Of a stretch of DNA of 64,000 bases, positions 1 through 10,793 are shown one piece after another; the first letter of the stretch is position 1, and each line of letters opens with the position of its first letter. The notes under the pieces were generated by a model. The model was given only the letters and a program-made list of their open reading frames with translations, did no database searches and had not been told where the DNA came from. Source of the DNA: Poecilobothrus nobilitatus (lineage: Eukaryota > Arthropoda > Insecta > Diptera > Dolichopodidae); NCBI GenBank assembly GCA_947095535.1, contig OX352772.1, positions 320,302,018-320,366,017 on the forward strand. Reading direction: 5' to 3'. Position numbers and translations under genes: made by a program.

Positions 1-282
1 CAAAAAACAAAACAGGAAATCTGTATTCGAATGATTTTATAATGATACAATTTTTTTTTTATAAAATATTTTGAAACAAATATTATTTTTATTAAAAAAA
101 ATATTAAATTTTAAATTTTTGTATATAGCAAAATTTAAAGCAGCTCATTCTAAAATAAATAAATGCTTCTGCATTTTATATTTCAATAAATAATTTATAA
201 AATTTTATTAAATAGCTTGTATCATATCATTTAATAATTTTTCTACAGTATTAATTAATTAAATTAATGACTAATATTAATT

Positions 283-424
283 TTTTTTTTTTTTTTTTTT
301 TTTTAGGGCATTTCTCTACCACATAAAGGTGAACAGGAAATTACGCAGCCTTTCCTTTTCAGGCGTGACTGTAAATATCGTAAGGGGAAATAAATCTTAC
401 GACGTGTGTGGGATTCGAACCCAC
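283..424 (-). mobile_element. 5'-truncated tRNA-derived SINE (family S1)
   Basis: On the minus strand this holds the body and poly(A) tail of the same SINE that is complete at 35212 and 38666. On the plus strand it appears as a long poly(T) followed by the characteristic CACATAAAGGTGAACAGGAA body. The copy stops just inside the B-box (GGGATTCGAACCC in reverse), so the A-box half of the tRNA-like head is missing. It is flanked by a 13-bp near-direct repeat, ACTAATATTAATT at 270-282 and ACTAATATCAATT at 425-437 (one mismatch), read as a target-site duplication. Truncation at the 5' side with an intact tail is what target-primed reverse transcription by a LINE machinery produces. The copy is non-coding. 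Confidence 0.82.
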
Positions 425-633
425 ACTAATATCAATTAAAATTAAAAGTACTTTTACCAGACTAAGCTTTTCTGTAGTTATCTAGAACTTTTTTAATTGT
501 TTTTTTTAATGACATTACAACATTAACACTTTTTTTGAATCACGACAACACTTTTTTTAACATACGTCACTGACAAACAAATAAAAATTCTTATTTTTTT
601 TTTTTTTTTTGCAAAATATTTTATGTTTTATTT

Positions 634-1590
634 TTAGAACATTTTAAAAAAAAAAATTTTTAATTTTACTTATTAGTTCTTTATTTTTTCCCTACGTCCC
701 TCTATTTATCTATCTGTTTATTGACAAATCTTTTAGATACATAAATACTTATATCCATACAAATAAAAAAATTTATGTTTTAGAAGGAAATTTTTTTTTT
801 GTAGCCCTACACAATACGAAACTACAGTCCTTCAAAGTTGAGAAAAATTTCAGGTTCTGCTCAACATTTTTTTAATCCAAAAACACAAAAGAACAGAATA
901 CTTCTTTAGCTTTATAGATCAACTAGTATAATGCCCTATATTCAAAAAATTTGTAGATACACTAATAACAGTAGTTACTTGTTTCTATTTTTCAAATTTT
1001 TGATTATACAAAAAAAAAAAAAAAAATTCAGTCTATTTCGTGATTAGAACTCCGACCCATATGTTACTACTAAATGTCTTTAACCACTACAGTAAATTTC
1101 TATTTGAATTTTTTTATTTTTTTTTTTTTATATTTATTTTTATCCTTGAATGACCAACACATATACAGTTTTCAAATTATATATTAGTATATAAAAATAA
1201 AAATTTTACAATTTTTTTTTGAAATTATTAATTAAATTTACCGTTATATGAAAAGAAAATTTTACAGAAATTTACTTTTTTCATATCTCTGGCATGGAAA
1301 TTTTTGGGGAAGAAAAAAAATTTTTCAGAATTTATTAGCATAAGTTATCGCAGAAATTTTTTTTGCACTCTCCCTTATTTACGAATTTGTAGACTTTTAG
1401 AGGTCAGAAAATTCGCAATTTTAAAAACACCTTTCACCCATTTCTTCAAAATAAAACACAAATATTTATAAAAAAAAATCCTAAGAGAAATTACAAATTT
1501 TTTTGCAAGTAACAATTTAAAACTGTTTTTATTGTGTTTTTGGAAATATCGGCCTTTAAAAACCTTTAATATTACATACTATGCCTTATT
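634..1590 (-). mobile_element. Diverged family B Helitron-like (DINE-type) element
   Basis: Plus-strand order is hairpin side, eroded GTCC core (TACGTCCCTCTATTTATC near 690), a 'GTAGCCC...' block near 800, 'AATTTACCGTTATATGAAAA' near 1240, 'TATCTCTGGCATGG' near 1290 and an ending 'GGCCTTTAAAAACCTTTAAT' near 1550. These blocks occur in the same order, reverse-complemented, in the best copy at 54448-55736. The sequence is heavily diverged and poly(T) runs interrupt it, so this is an old copy. No protein is encoded. Confidence 0.65.
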
Positions 1591-3434
1591 TAATTTAAAG
1601 TTTAGGACTACAATTTTAAAATGATATCATCTTAATTAAAATTACTATAGAATGGCCCTGACTTTTCCGCAACGATCATTCTCTTCAATTCTGATCATTA
1701 GAAAAAAAAAAAAAAAAAAAAACAAAATACATTAAAGAAACTTCGACAGACAATCAATCTATTAGATAACAGATAACAGATAACAAATATTTGTCTATAT
1801 ACTTATACTTTATAAAGAAATAAAAAAAAAAACAACAAAAAAAAACACAAATTAAAAATATAATATGAATAAAATAAAAAATGTTATAAATCCAAATGAT
1901 AGATTATGATTTTTTGTTTTATATTTATTATAAATTATATTTTTTTTTTTTGTTTTTTTTTTTTTTTTTGGAATATTATGTATATATTGTATATTTTTAT
2001 TAATACGTAAAACTTTCTTCTTTTTTCTCCTAAATATATATGTACGTTATAAACCATCCGTATTCTACCAAAAAAAAAAAAAAAAAAAAGAGAATAGAAT
2101 TTCTAAAACTAAAACGAATCATCGTGTTTCTCATAAGTCAAAATTCCCCAAGTCTCATAAGCAATTCATCTTTTTTTTTTTTATTTTTTCATTCATTTAT
2201 CCATTTTGTACATCTGATTCTATCCTTTTTCTAAAATGATTTTGATTATAATGATTTAATCATTTCACAAATGATTGATAACATAATGAATCGAAAGAAT
2301 AATGAAAATGGAAAGGAAAAGGGAAGAGAAAATTTAAAACTTTTTTTTTTATTTTCTGATATATCTGAATTTTCTTTTCCTTTTTTTTTTTGTAGTAAAA
2401 GTACCTACATCAGATTATTATATTTTTGTTTTTTTTTATTAAAGATTTTATTATTATCAAGTTGTTCGATTCTAACACGAACAATATAATATTTAAAAAA
2501 AAAAAGTTGAAACTGTAATATGAGTATATGACACATATTTTATTGTTATAATTATTATGATGATGATCATGCTGATGCTATTCATATATGTATCTCTCTT
2601 TTACTCTTACATCATGAGCATCCACAAATTTTCCTTCCGTTATATTTCTAAGTTTAATTTAATTTTATTTATATTGTTTTCTCCGATATAATTTACATGT
2701 AACTAATTCAAAGAAGAGTTAGAGGAATTTTTACTCAATACAAATATGTTCAATGCTACTCTTTTTTTTTTTGACTCATTTATTCGACTGAGTACATTGC
2801 AAAGTAATCATTTTATATGTTGGTTATTGTTTATGATTTTATTTGTTATCAATTTGTTAAAAAAAAAAAAATCGTTAAAATTTAAAAAAAAAATCGATTT
2901 ATTTTTGTTTTTTTTTTTGTTTGTAAAGAATTTTAAGGTATCGAATACTTTTAATACTTGTTTATATTCGTACAATGAACTATTTATTTGTAATATTTAA
3001 AAACTATTTTTGTATTAGATTTATTGAACAAATTTATGTAACAATTTTGTTTATTATTAAATTTTTGTATAAAATTTACATTTACAAATAAAATTTTAAT
3101 TTATATATGGAGTATATAGAAGGATATTAAAAGAAGAATCTCTTTAATTAAAAGATAAGATACAAAGAGATTTTAGACTTAAAAAAAAAATATTTATTTC
3201 ACTGGATAGGTTTACCATAATAAAATGTATAATATAAATACTTTTAAATTGTATTGAGAAAATTCTAACAATATAAGAAATAATTGATCTTATTTACTTT
3301 CTCAGCAGAACCGTTGTTTCTTTAAACCTGTAGGCCGTACGATAGCCTCGAAAATATTAAAATCACTCTTCCATTTTAAACAACTTCAAATAACACAGAT
3401 ACTTTTAATAAACTGAAGTGATGGTTTTAGTCAA
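1591..3434. other. AT-rich low-complexity stretch, no gene seen
   Basis: The stretch is homopolymer A and T runs (for example near 1700, 1940, 2070, 2340 and 2880) and short TA-rich segments. Open frames here are Phe/Lys/Leu/Ile-rich and are created by the homopolymers. A slightly GC-richer patch near 1655-1705 shows no recognisable coding pattern. I see no feature I can name. Confidence 0.6.
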
Positions 3435-3640
3435 AAATTAGTCGATTAAGCTTTCTACGCCTATTTGCCCGTGCGTCCGTATCAGCAGGAGCAGGATAAC
3501 TGAAAAACTAAAAAATCTATAGAATCATGAAAATAACCCAAAATATTTTTGGATCAATTTGTAGGTCCCCTATTGGGTTTTTTTTTAAATTAGACCACGC
3601 AATCTTTCGATAATTGCCATACAAATTTCTGAACCTAGTT
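3435..3640 (-). mobile_element. Highly degenerate family A-like fragment
   Basis: The words GTCGATTAAGC, CCCGTGCGTCCGT, GGATAACTGAAAAACTAAA and TTGCCATACAAATTTCTGAAC occur in the order seen in family A. There the matching words are GTCGATTAAGCC, the GTCC core, GATAACTCAAAAAATAAA and CTGCCATACAACTTCT. The hairpin and the far end are not recognisable, so only a core fragment is called. Confidence 0.45.
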
Positions 3641-5184
3641 TACATATTATCAAAACTTATAAAATTAAATAAGACAAAGCTTAATATTATTGGATCAAGG
3701 CTTGAGGTAGTTACCATGCTAATTTTTTATTTATTTTAAAAATAATAATAAAAATGTTATACTATATAAGCAGAGTGATAATATATTATATTTTGAACAC
3801 TAAAAACGGTTCGTACGAATATTTACAAGTTGATAATGATAATCCTATTCTTTCTCATTTTTTTTAGGAAACTAAAAGGCTAATCTCAATCTTATAATAT
3901 TTATCACAATATTTATTAATATTATTTTTAAATAAATATTAACTTTTTTCAAAAGTTAAAATATTTTGAATGAATTCAACCAATAAAAATTCATAAAAAA
4001 TTTTATTAAGCTATAAAATTATCATTTGAATATTAGGAAGGATATAATATGGTTACCGCTTCGTATGAAAATTCCTGCCATACCATTCTTAAAATACCGA
4101 CGCATTTGACAATTAAAATCACGTCAATTAAATAACATCACGCCAACATCTAACAGTATAATAAAGTATGGTTTCAGTAATACTCTTCGTATGATTCGTC
4201 TTCAAGTCACCACATTTTTGTCGTATAATTTTAAATTGTATTATTAGAATTGAATGCGGATTCAAATATAGGTAGATGTAAGTTAACTTTTCTTATTTAA
4301 ATTTTTTTCTGTTCTTCTGTTACACATTTTTTTAGGTTACGAGCTACAAATGATTTTCTTTTACATTTACATACACAAAAAAATCAACACAACACACCAT
4401 CTAATATTTACTTAAATTTCCTATCATTTTATAATAAAAGTCACATATTAAATTTTGATTTTATTTTAAATCAAAGTAACGAGTACATTTTGGTATTTTT
4501 CATAAAGAAAATTATAGAAAATGAAAAAATATTTTCTTTTTGGATTTTTTTAATAGCTATTTACAAATTTTATTATTCTTTTACTTTTGAAATCTTAATT
4601 TTATGATTTAGGGTAATTATTTTCATTTTCATTATTTTATATTATTTTTTATTTTCATTTGCTTTATGTTTAAATTTATTCCTTTTTGTGATTTTTGAAT
4701 AAAATAAAATAAAATAGATGCATTCATTTTTAAAAAGGATGAGATTTAGGAATAGGATACATTTGGATTAAGTGTAATCAAAATATATATATTTTTTGTT
4801 TTTTAAAAGCCTTATTATTTAATGTAAATCCATTTTATTTTCTTAATAAATTTTTTTAAATATTTTTTCTTTTTTTTCTGAAATATTTTTATTTATTTTA
4901 TTTATACATATTTTAATTATTTTGTAACATAAAAATCATAAAAAAATATGTTTTAAAAAGCATTGTATTTTTTTGTTTTTTAATAGAAATGAAACGAAAA
5001 TGAAAATATTTTTTTCTTGTTTCCTTTGATTTGTATCCTTTAATTTTGTATTTTCATCGAGAGGGTAATTTATTATTAATATATTTACAAAAAATAAGTT
5101 ATGATTGTATTTTTCTATTCTCTAGATGAATTTTATTTATTATTATTATTTTTTTTTTTTTTGTCAATAATTTTATTCCGTTTT
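3641..5184. other. AT-rich intergenic/intronic sequence, no gene seen
   Basis: AT-rich sequence with poly(T) runs and no recognised repeat, RNA gene or credible open frame. A moderately complex patch near 4070-4280 has no identifiable homology pattern. Confidence 0.5.
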
Positions 5185-5560
5185 AGCACATTTTTTAAAA
5201 AAATTTTTAAAAATCTTTATTAGTTTCACTCCGTCCCTCTATTTACACCATTTAAAATGAAGCAAGCAAATTTTAAATATGCATCATGGATCTCATTAAA
5301 AAAATAATATTGTGAACCGCTTTTTTACGTAATCCAAACCATTAGAGAGTTACAGCCCCACAAAATTGGTAAAAACACTATTATCAAACTTTTATATCTA
5401 GGATTTTTTCAGTTTAAAACTGTAAAACGATAGTACATTTTGTAAGTTTTACATAAATCAAAATAAAAATTATTGAATTAATATTACCAATTAATATGTA
5501 AATTTACCGTTATATAAAAACAATATTTTTGCAACATTTTTGTTCCTCCGTATATATAAG
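5185..5560 (-). mobile_element. Partial family B element, hairpin end only
   Basis: The hairpin-side word AGCACATTTTTTAAAAAAAT is followed by TAGTTTCACTCCGTCCCTC (eroded GTCC core), a GTAATCCAAACCATTAGAGAG block and AATTTACCGTTATATAAAAA. This is the same order as in the other family B copies. The opposite end is missing, so the copy is truncated. Confidence 0.6.
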
Positions 5561-5619
5561 GAAACATTTTAGGTTCAAACTTGTTTGACGACGAGAGAGA
5601 TCTTTAAGAATTCGAATAA

Positions 5620-5700
5620 GATCTGACTCATGGCGTAGTGGTTAAGTCGTTAGCCTTTCAATCCGAGAGTCTTGGGTTCAAACTCCGATCAGATCATATA
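5620..5700 (+). mobile_element. Short tRNA-like repeat (family S2)
   Basis: A tRNA-like unit with an A-box-like TGGCGTAGTGGTTAAG and a B-box-like GGGTTCAAACTCC. GATCTGA near its start pairs perfectly with TCAGATC near its end. A standard D-arm and acceptor stem do not fold together in one register, so a functional tRNA gene is unlikely. The sequence is clearly related to 30047-30132: both share GTAGTGGTTAA, a CTTT/ATTT-AAT segment, GGTCT/AGTCT, TTCAAAC and a TCATATA end followed by A-rich DNA. It is best called a short tRNA-derived SINE or relic. Confidence 0.5.
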
Positions 5701-5749
5701 AATAAAAAAATATTTAGTAATTTCACATCGTAATAATGTATATCGTATA

Positions 5750-6060
5750 TTTAATAGTAATAATAATAATAACAAAATAATAATAATAATATAATCTTTA
5801 ATAGTAGCTGTGGAGCTATCTTTGGTTATATCATGCAGAATGATGTTATATACTACTGCATTTTGTAATCCACTTCTGGCGCTGACTCTGTAGTAAAAGT
5901 AATAATAATATTAATAAGTAATACTAATACCAATAATAATAGCTGCTACAATAACAATGGGGGTTGCCTTCAATAATGACCTCATGCAGTAAGGTATTAT
6001 ATACTACTGCATGTTGTAACTATTGTAACGGCTATAGTCACTGTTAGCAAAATAGTAATA
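5750..6060. repeat. TAA/AAT-rich tract with a 151-bp imperfect tandem repeat
   Basis: Two imperfect copies contain CATGCAGAATGATGTTATAT at 5832 and CATGCAGTAAGGTATTATAT at 5983, a step of 151 bp. Each continues with ACTACTGCAT.TTGTAA. The units are joined by (AAT/TAA)n microsatellite DNA. No protein is encoded. Confidence 0.7.
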
Positions 6061-6330
6061 ATAATAGGTGGATTCATTGTTTCCTTGCAGTCCCACTCCG
6101 AATTCAATGTTTCCGCACTCTATTTCCTATCCTTTCCTATCCCTACTCCCTAGCTAATATACTGCAGGCAGATAAAGGTTTCTTCTCATTATATTGGCTA
6201 AAGAGGGAGGTGGTATAGTCAGTAAGAATCCGAAACTACCACGGGGAAATTGTTGGTGCCTTTGCAAGATTTCCAACTCTTTTAGGAAAAGAAGTTAACT
6301 CAGAAAAATCTTCTACTCTCTGCTGTTTAA
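6061..6330. other. GC-richer, pyrimidine-rich segment, possibly a retroelement 3' UTR
   Basis: This block has CCTATCCTTTCCTATCCC and CCACGGGGAAATTG and stands out from its AT-rich surroundings. Its composition resembles 3' tails of fly LINEs, but I see no conserved coding motif and no second copy in the window. The assignment is a guess. Confidence 0.25.
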
Positions 6331-6606
6331 AATCTATTATGGTTTCAAAATTGAAAATTCTCTATTTCTAGAAGTCTGTAACCTGCACACCCTTGAAATT
6401 AATATATGTTAAGTACGACATACTAAATAAGGTCCAATATAATATATTTATGCATGTTTTAATTATATATAGGATTTTAATTATATATAGGTTTACCTTA
6501 AAAAAATAGTGTTTATTCATTTTCACAATTTTTGATACGTTGATTAGATACGTTGATATGTAAAAGTAGATATAATTGAAATAGTCTATCAAAAGTATCC
6601 TTAAAT

Positions 6607-6668
6607 GCTTTTTATTGTCCTTTTAAAAATGTGCGTTTTTGAAAATCTTTGGTTTTAGATACTCCCTT
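6607..6668 (-). mobile_element. Family B 5'-head fragment
   Basis: TTTTTATTGTCCTTTTAAAA, ATGTGCGTTTTTGAAAATC and TTTGGTTTTA in that order are the reverse complement of the family B head (a CCAAAGGTTTTTAAAGGCGC-type start). Only the head is present. Confidence 0.5.
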
Positions 6669-6998
6669 GTTTAAATTTACTTAACACATTTCCCTTATTC
6701 GTTTTTTCAATTCTCTGTAAGGTACTCTGTACAGTTCTAGATTCTTGTGAATATTAAAAATAGTATTCAATTAATTGTATTGTATTGATTAAATTGATAA
6801 TAGAATGAAAATCTCATAAGTAAAGTAAAAATCAATATATTAAAATTCATTTCAGCCATTTAAACCGAAATATTACTCATTATAATTGTTGCATTTACTC
6901 AATTATGTAATTCAATAAAACCGATTTGAATTGATTAAAACCTTTATTGTTTATTTTCAATTAAACTTTGAAAACAACTAATATAATGGCTACTTTTT

Positions 6999-7830
6999 AG
7001 CATGTTTTTCAAAAAAATTGTGAAAATTGTGCTTTTTGATTTCACGCTACCTGTTTTTAGGTGATTTCCAAAAAAAAATTGAAAAAATTATGTTTACAAA
7101 ACTTCTACATCGTTAAAAATAGAGAAAAAAAATTTTAACTATGGGTAGGTCTCGTAAAAAAATTAATTTTGTGGAACCACTTTTTCATGTAGCCCCATCC
7201 ATCAGGAAACTGCAGCCCCTGAAACTTTGAAAAAGGGCTATTTTTAAACGCTTATATTTCCTGTTCCGCTTAACATTTCTTCAATCTGGAAAAAATCAAT
7301 TTTTTCAATCTCTATAAAACAGTATCAAAATTATGCAATATTTTGTAATTTACTATTTAAATTTACCGTTATGTGAAAACCAAATTTTGCATGATATTTC
7401 TTTTTTCATAACTCCGGCACGCTTTGAAATAAGAACTTGCAATTTTGAGACAAGAAGGAACTTTTTTAGAATTAGTATAAGTTTCCTTAGGAAATTTTTT
7501 TGTACCAGCCCTTGTTTAAGAGCTATTAAAGCTTAAAAATTGAATATTTGCTATTTTTAGGCACCTGTACAAATTTTTCTTCGGCAAGACATAAAAATTA
7601 AAGCTTCAGTAATATATTTTTACGTCTGTTAACAGTTTTTCTTAGTTATATAGGTGTTCCGGACTTGCAGCCCCTGAAAATTCCAGAAAAGTCCTATTTT
7701 CAGGTTTTTGCTTATTACATGAAATTTTCAAATTTTTGTGCAAGTCACAATTCTAAACAGTTAGTATTGTCTTTTGGGAATGTGCGCGTTTAAAAACATT
7801 TAGTTTACATTCCACCTTGTTTTAAATTAA
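6999..7830 (-). mobile_element. Family B Helitron-like element, GTCC core lost
   Basis: The copy begins with the hairpin arms AGCATGTTTTTCAAAAAAAT and AAAATTGTGCT and ends with the head GAATGTGCGCGTTTAAAAAC near 7778-7797 and CATTCCACCTTGTTTT. Internal blocks AAACTTCTACATCGTTAAAA, ATGGGTAGGTCTCGTAAAAA, AAATTTACCGTTATGTGAAA and CTCCGGCACGCTTTGAAAT match the best copy at 54448-55736 closely. The GTCC microsatellite is absent. It is adjacent to a second, partial copy, giving a head-to-tail pair. Confidence 0.78.
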
Positions 7831-7835
7831 AAAAC

Positions 7836-8405
7836 TTCTACACTATTTCAGATGGAAGAAAAAAATTTTAACCACAGGTAGCTCTCATTTAAAAATTAAT
7901 GTTGAGAAACAACTTTCCCCACTTACAGCAAATACTTCAAAATATTTTGCAAGATTTTGGTTCGCCCTTAATTGTTAAAAGTGTTCCTTTAATTAGAACC
8001 TTGACATTTGAGGAAAGCAGAAATATATTTGACAATTAGCATACAATATAATTTTTTGTACTTAACTCTGTTTAAGAGCAATTAAGGGTCAAAAATTGTA
8101 AATTCTTTGAGTTTTAGATATCTCTAATCTGAATAACTATGTGGAAAGTATTTTTTATAAAAAAATTAAAACTCCAATAAGTATTATATTTTCAAATCTG
8201 TTAATGGTTTTGTTAATTATATATACAGCGTTTTTTTTTTAAACTGAAGAAAATGTCCTTCAAGTCACTTTTCATATTTTTTTTAGCATAAAAATCTAAG
8301 AAAAATTACAAATTTTAATGCAAATATATAGTCACAATTATTTTGAAATATTTTTTTTGAAATTGTAAGCCTTTCAAAATCTTTGGTTTTACATCTCTGT
8401 TTTTT
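7836..8405 (-). mobile_element. Partial family B element in tandem with the previous copy
   Basis: The copy starts inside the element at ACTTCTACACTATTTCAGAT, lacks the hairpin and GTCC core, and runs to the head TTGTAAGCCTTTCAAAATCT / TTTGGTTTTACATC. Orientation is the same as the element at 6999. A truncated copy directly abutting another suggests tandem insertion or unequal exchange. Confidence 0.65.
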
Positions 8406-8603
8406 TAAGGAAAGAAGGACATTTACAATGTCATATAGTTTAGACTAACCTTCAGTTTTTTGAATCATTATTTTCACTAAACCCTTGTTTACCTAACTAT
8501 ACAATTATTTTATAAGATTATAATTTTTTATGTAACAAAATTACTTGCATCATCTATAAAATCTATATTTATAAAAGAAATATGTATTTATTGGTTCATT
8601 AAA

Positions 8604-8990
8604 CCCTACACCTAAAGTATACAGTATATTAACTTTCGTTCGGTGTTTATGTAACTACCAAAAGGAAGCAAATTAGATATGGACATTAATATATATTCTT
8701 AATCAGTGTCACTCCTGAGTAGATTTAACGATGTCCATCCCTCAGTTCGCACAATAACTCAAAAACTAATAAAGCTATCTTGATGAAATTTATATAGTAG
8801 ATTACTAATTACAAAAGAAAGGTGGGCAATGCATCCGGGCAAACTCTGTCCATGGGTTCGTATTTGGAAAGCTTCCCAATGAGGGCGGAGCAAACGAACA
8901 TATCTACAAAACCAACAAAGGTAGAACTTTTAAATTTTATATTTGAATTGACTGAAAAGTTATTTCAATTGTTCAAAGTTTTATTTATCT
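8604..8990 (-). mobile_element. Family C Helitron-like element (diverged)
   Basis: The hairpin side has ACCCTACACCTAAAGTATAC, followed by TTCGGTGTTTATGTAACTAC and CAAAAGGAAGCAAATTAGAT. Next come a decayed GTCC core (GATGTCCATCCCTCAGTTCG) and CACAATAACTCAAAAACTAA. One central repeat unit follows (CATGGGTTCGTATTTGG ... CATATCTACAAAACC). The blocks and their order match the copy at 16501-17226. The far end is not clear. Confidence 0.68.
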
Positions 8991-10793
8991 TTAATTTGGT
9001 TTTTTAATATTATTCTGAAGTATAAAAATAAATATTAAGTTTGAAATGTGAATAAATAGAGAGAATATATATTTTAGAATTTATAATTTACTCAACTTTT
9101 ATGAATATTCAATAAATTGGCTTTTACACTTTAACATTTTTTTTCTTCTTCTTTTCTTGTTACAAGTAAAATTTTAATTTGAAATCAGTTTGAGTGCATT
9201 GACTTTTATTTAACTTATATGTTAATGTTATTTTAGGGAGTTGATCTTTTTGCTGAAAAATAAAAATCTTGAAAAGAAAAATTTCGAATTACTATGTTAA
9301 AAAACAAAAATTTTCGGCATTTTATTAAAAGTATATTTTAGTATAGAGAATGAAGTATATAATTATAAAGAATTTTAAAGTAAAAAACAACAATAGGATT
9401 TAAATAATATAATATATCTAAAATGGACACTATTATATTGAAACGCACATTTCGTAAAGGAATTTTCTTTAAAAGCACTCCTTTTATAGGTGGTACATTT
9501 TTAAGGATATCAACCCTCAGACCAAAAACTGAATCATTTAAAAATATATTATAAGAAAATTGGGTAATTGGGTTTTAAAGAAAAATTTCGTGACGTCATT
9601 GGTTGTCATTTAATTTTATTAAAATAATGTTCTAATAAGAGAAAAAATGAGAACTCCCGAAAAAGAAGGTTTCTTTTTATAATTTTCAGCATGACATTTC
9701 CAAATTTAAAAAAAACAATGTTCGTTATAAGTGATGTCATATATAGTCGTCAAAAGTATCAACATTTATACTTTGTTGTAGGATTATTAATCTAAAAAAA
9801 AAATTATTAGGAAGAGTTTCAAGCTTGATATAAAAATTAGAAAGTTGAAGTGAAATCTAAAGATTTTTCGCTATTATATATTTTTTTTTCGCCATTTTTT
9901 AATTAAACATTTTGTTTTTAACAAATCAACCTATACCCATATATTCTTGCTTTTGTATTTTTTTTTTTTTCTAGTATGAATATTTTACGTTTAGTTTAAC
10001 TTAAAGAATGGTTTGTTAAACAAAAACTCATAAGAAGACCAATTAAAAATATAAATGAAAATTACTAAGGTATACCCTGAAGTATAAGAATCTTAGGTAT
10101 ACCCTAAGATAAATAATAGAATATTATTTTAACCAATTCATCAATATTATATATATATAATTCTATTTTTATTTCACTTAATTTTAAATGTTATATCCAT
10201 GGATATTATTTTCTATCGTTCTGAACCAAATTCCTATTTTATCTTAATATAATTTTAATGTGTTATCTTTATTTACATTCACTGTAGTCAGAGATCAGAT
10301 TAATAATATATTGGCCTTCTTTTCAATTATAATTTTCGTTTTCTTTTAATGGAAAAATTATCTCGGATTTTAAATTATAGACTATCATATTCTTTCTTCT
10401 GAAACAATATCTTTGATCGATATTTTCCCATTTTCAAATATATTTAATTGTTTACGTTTTCGACTACATCACAACATTTCGATTATTTTACTTTGATATT
10501 GAATTAACGATTAAAAATAACAGAAATGCTAACTAAAGACATTTCTTTAAAAGATTATTTAGATATATTAGTACTTAAGCAGATCTGAAACATATATTAC
10601 AATCTCAATTTTAATAGCCATTTCGTACTATTTTAGATAATAATTCAATTGATTTGTAAATCTATTGAAGAGGCTTTTCTTGAAACAAATGTTCATTAGA
10701 ACGTACTTTAAGAATTATTATTATTTTAAAATACGAACACAATATATTTTGTCTTTTTATATTCTAAGAGCAAAAGAGATTTTTGCAAAAAAT
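8991..10793. other. AT-rich stretch without a recognised feature
   Basis: Simple AT-rich sequence with homopolymer T runs and no recognised repeat family, RNA gene or credible exon. A small direct repetition of 'AGGTATACCCT(G)A' occurs near 10070-10110. Confidence 0.5.
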
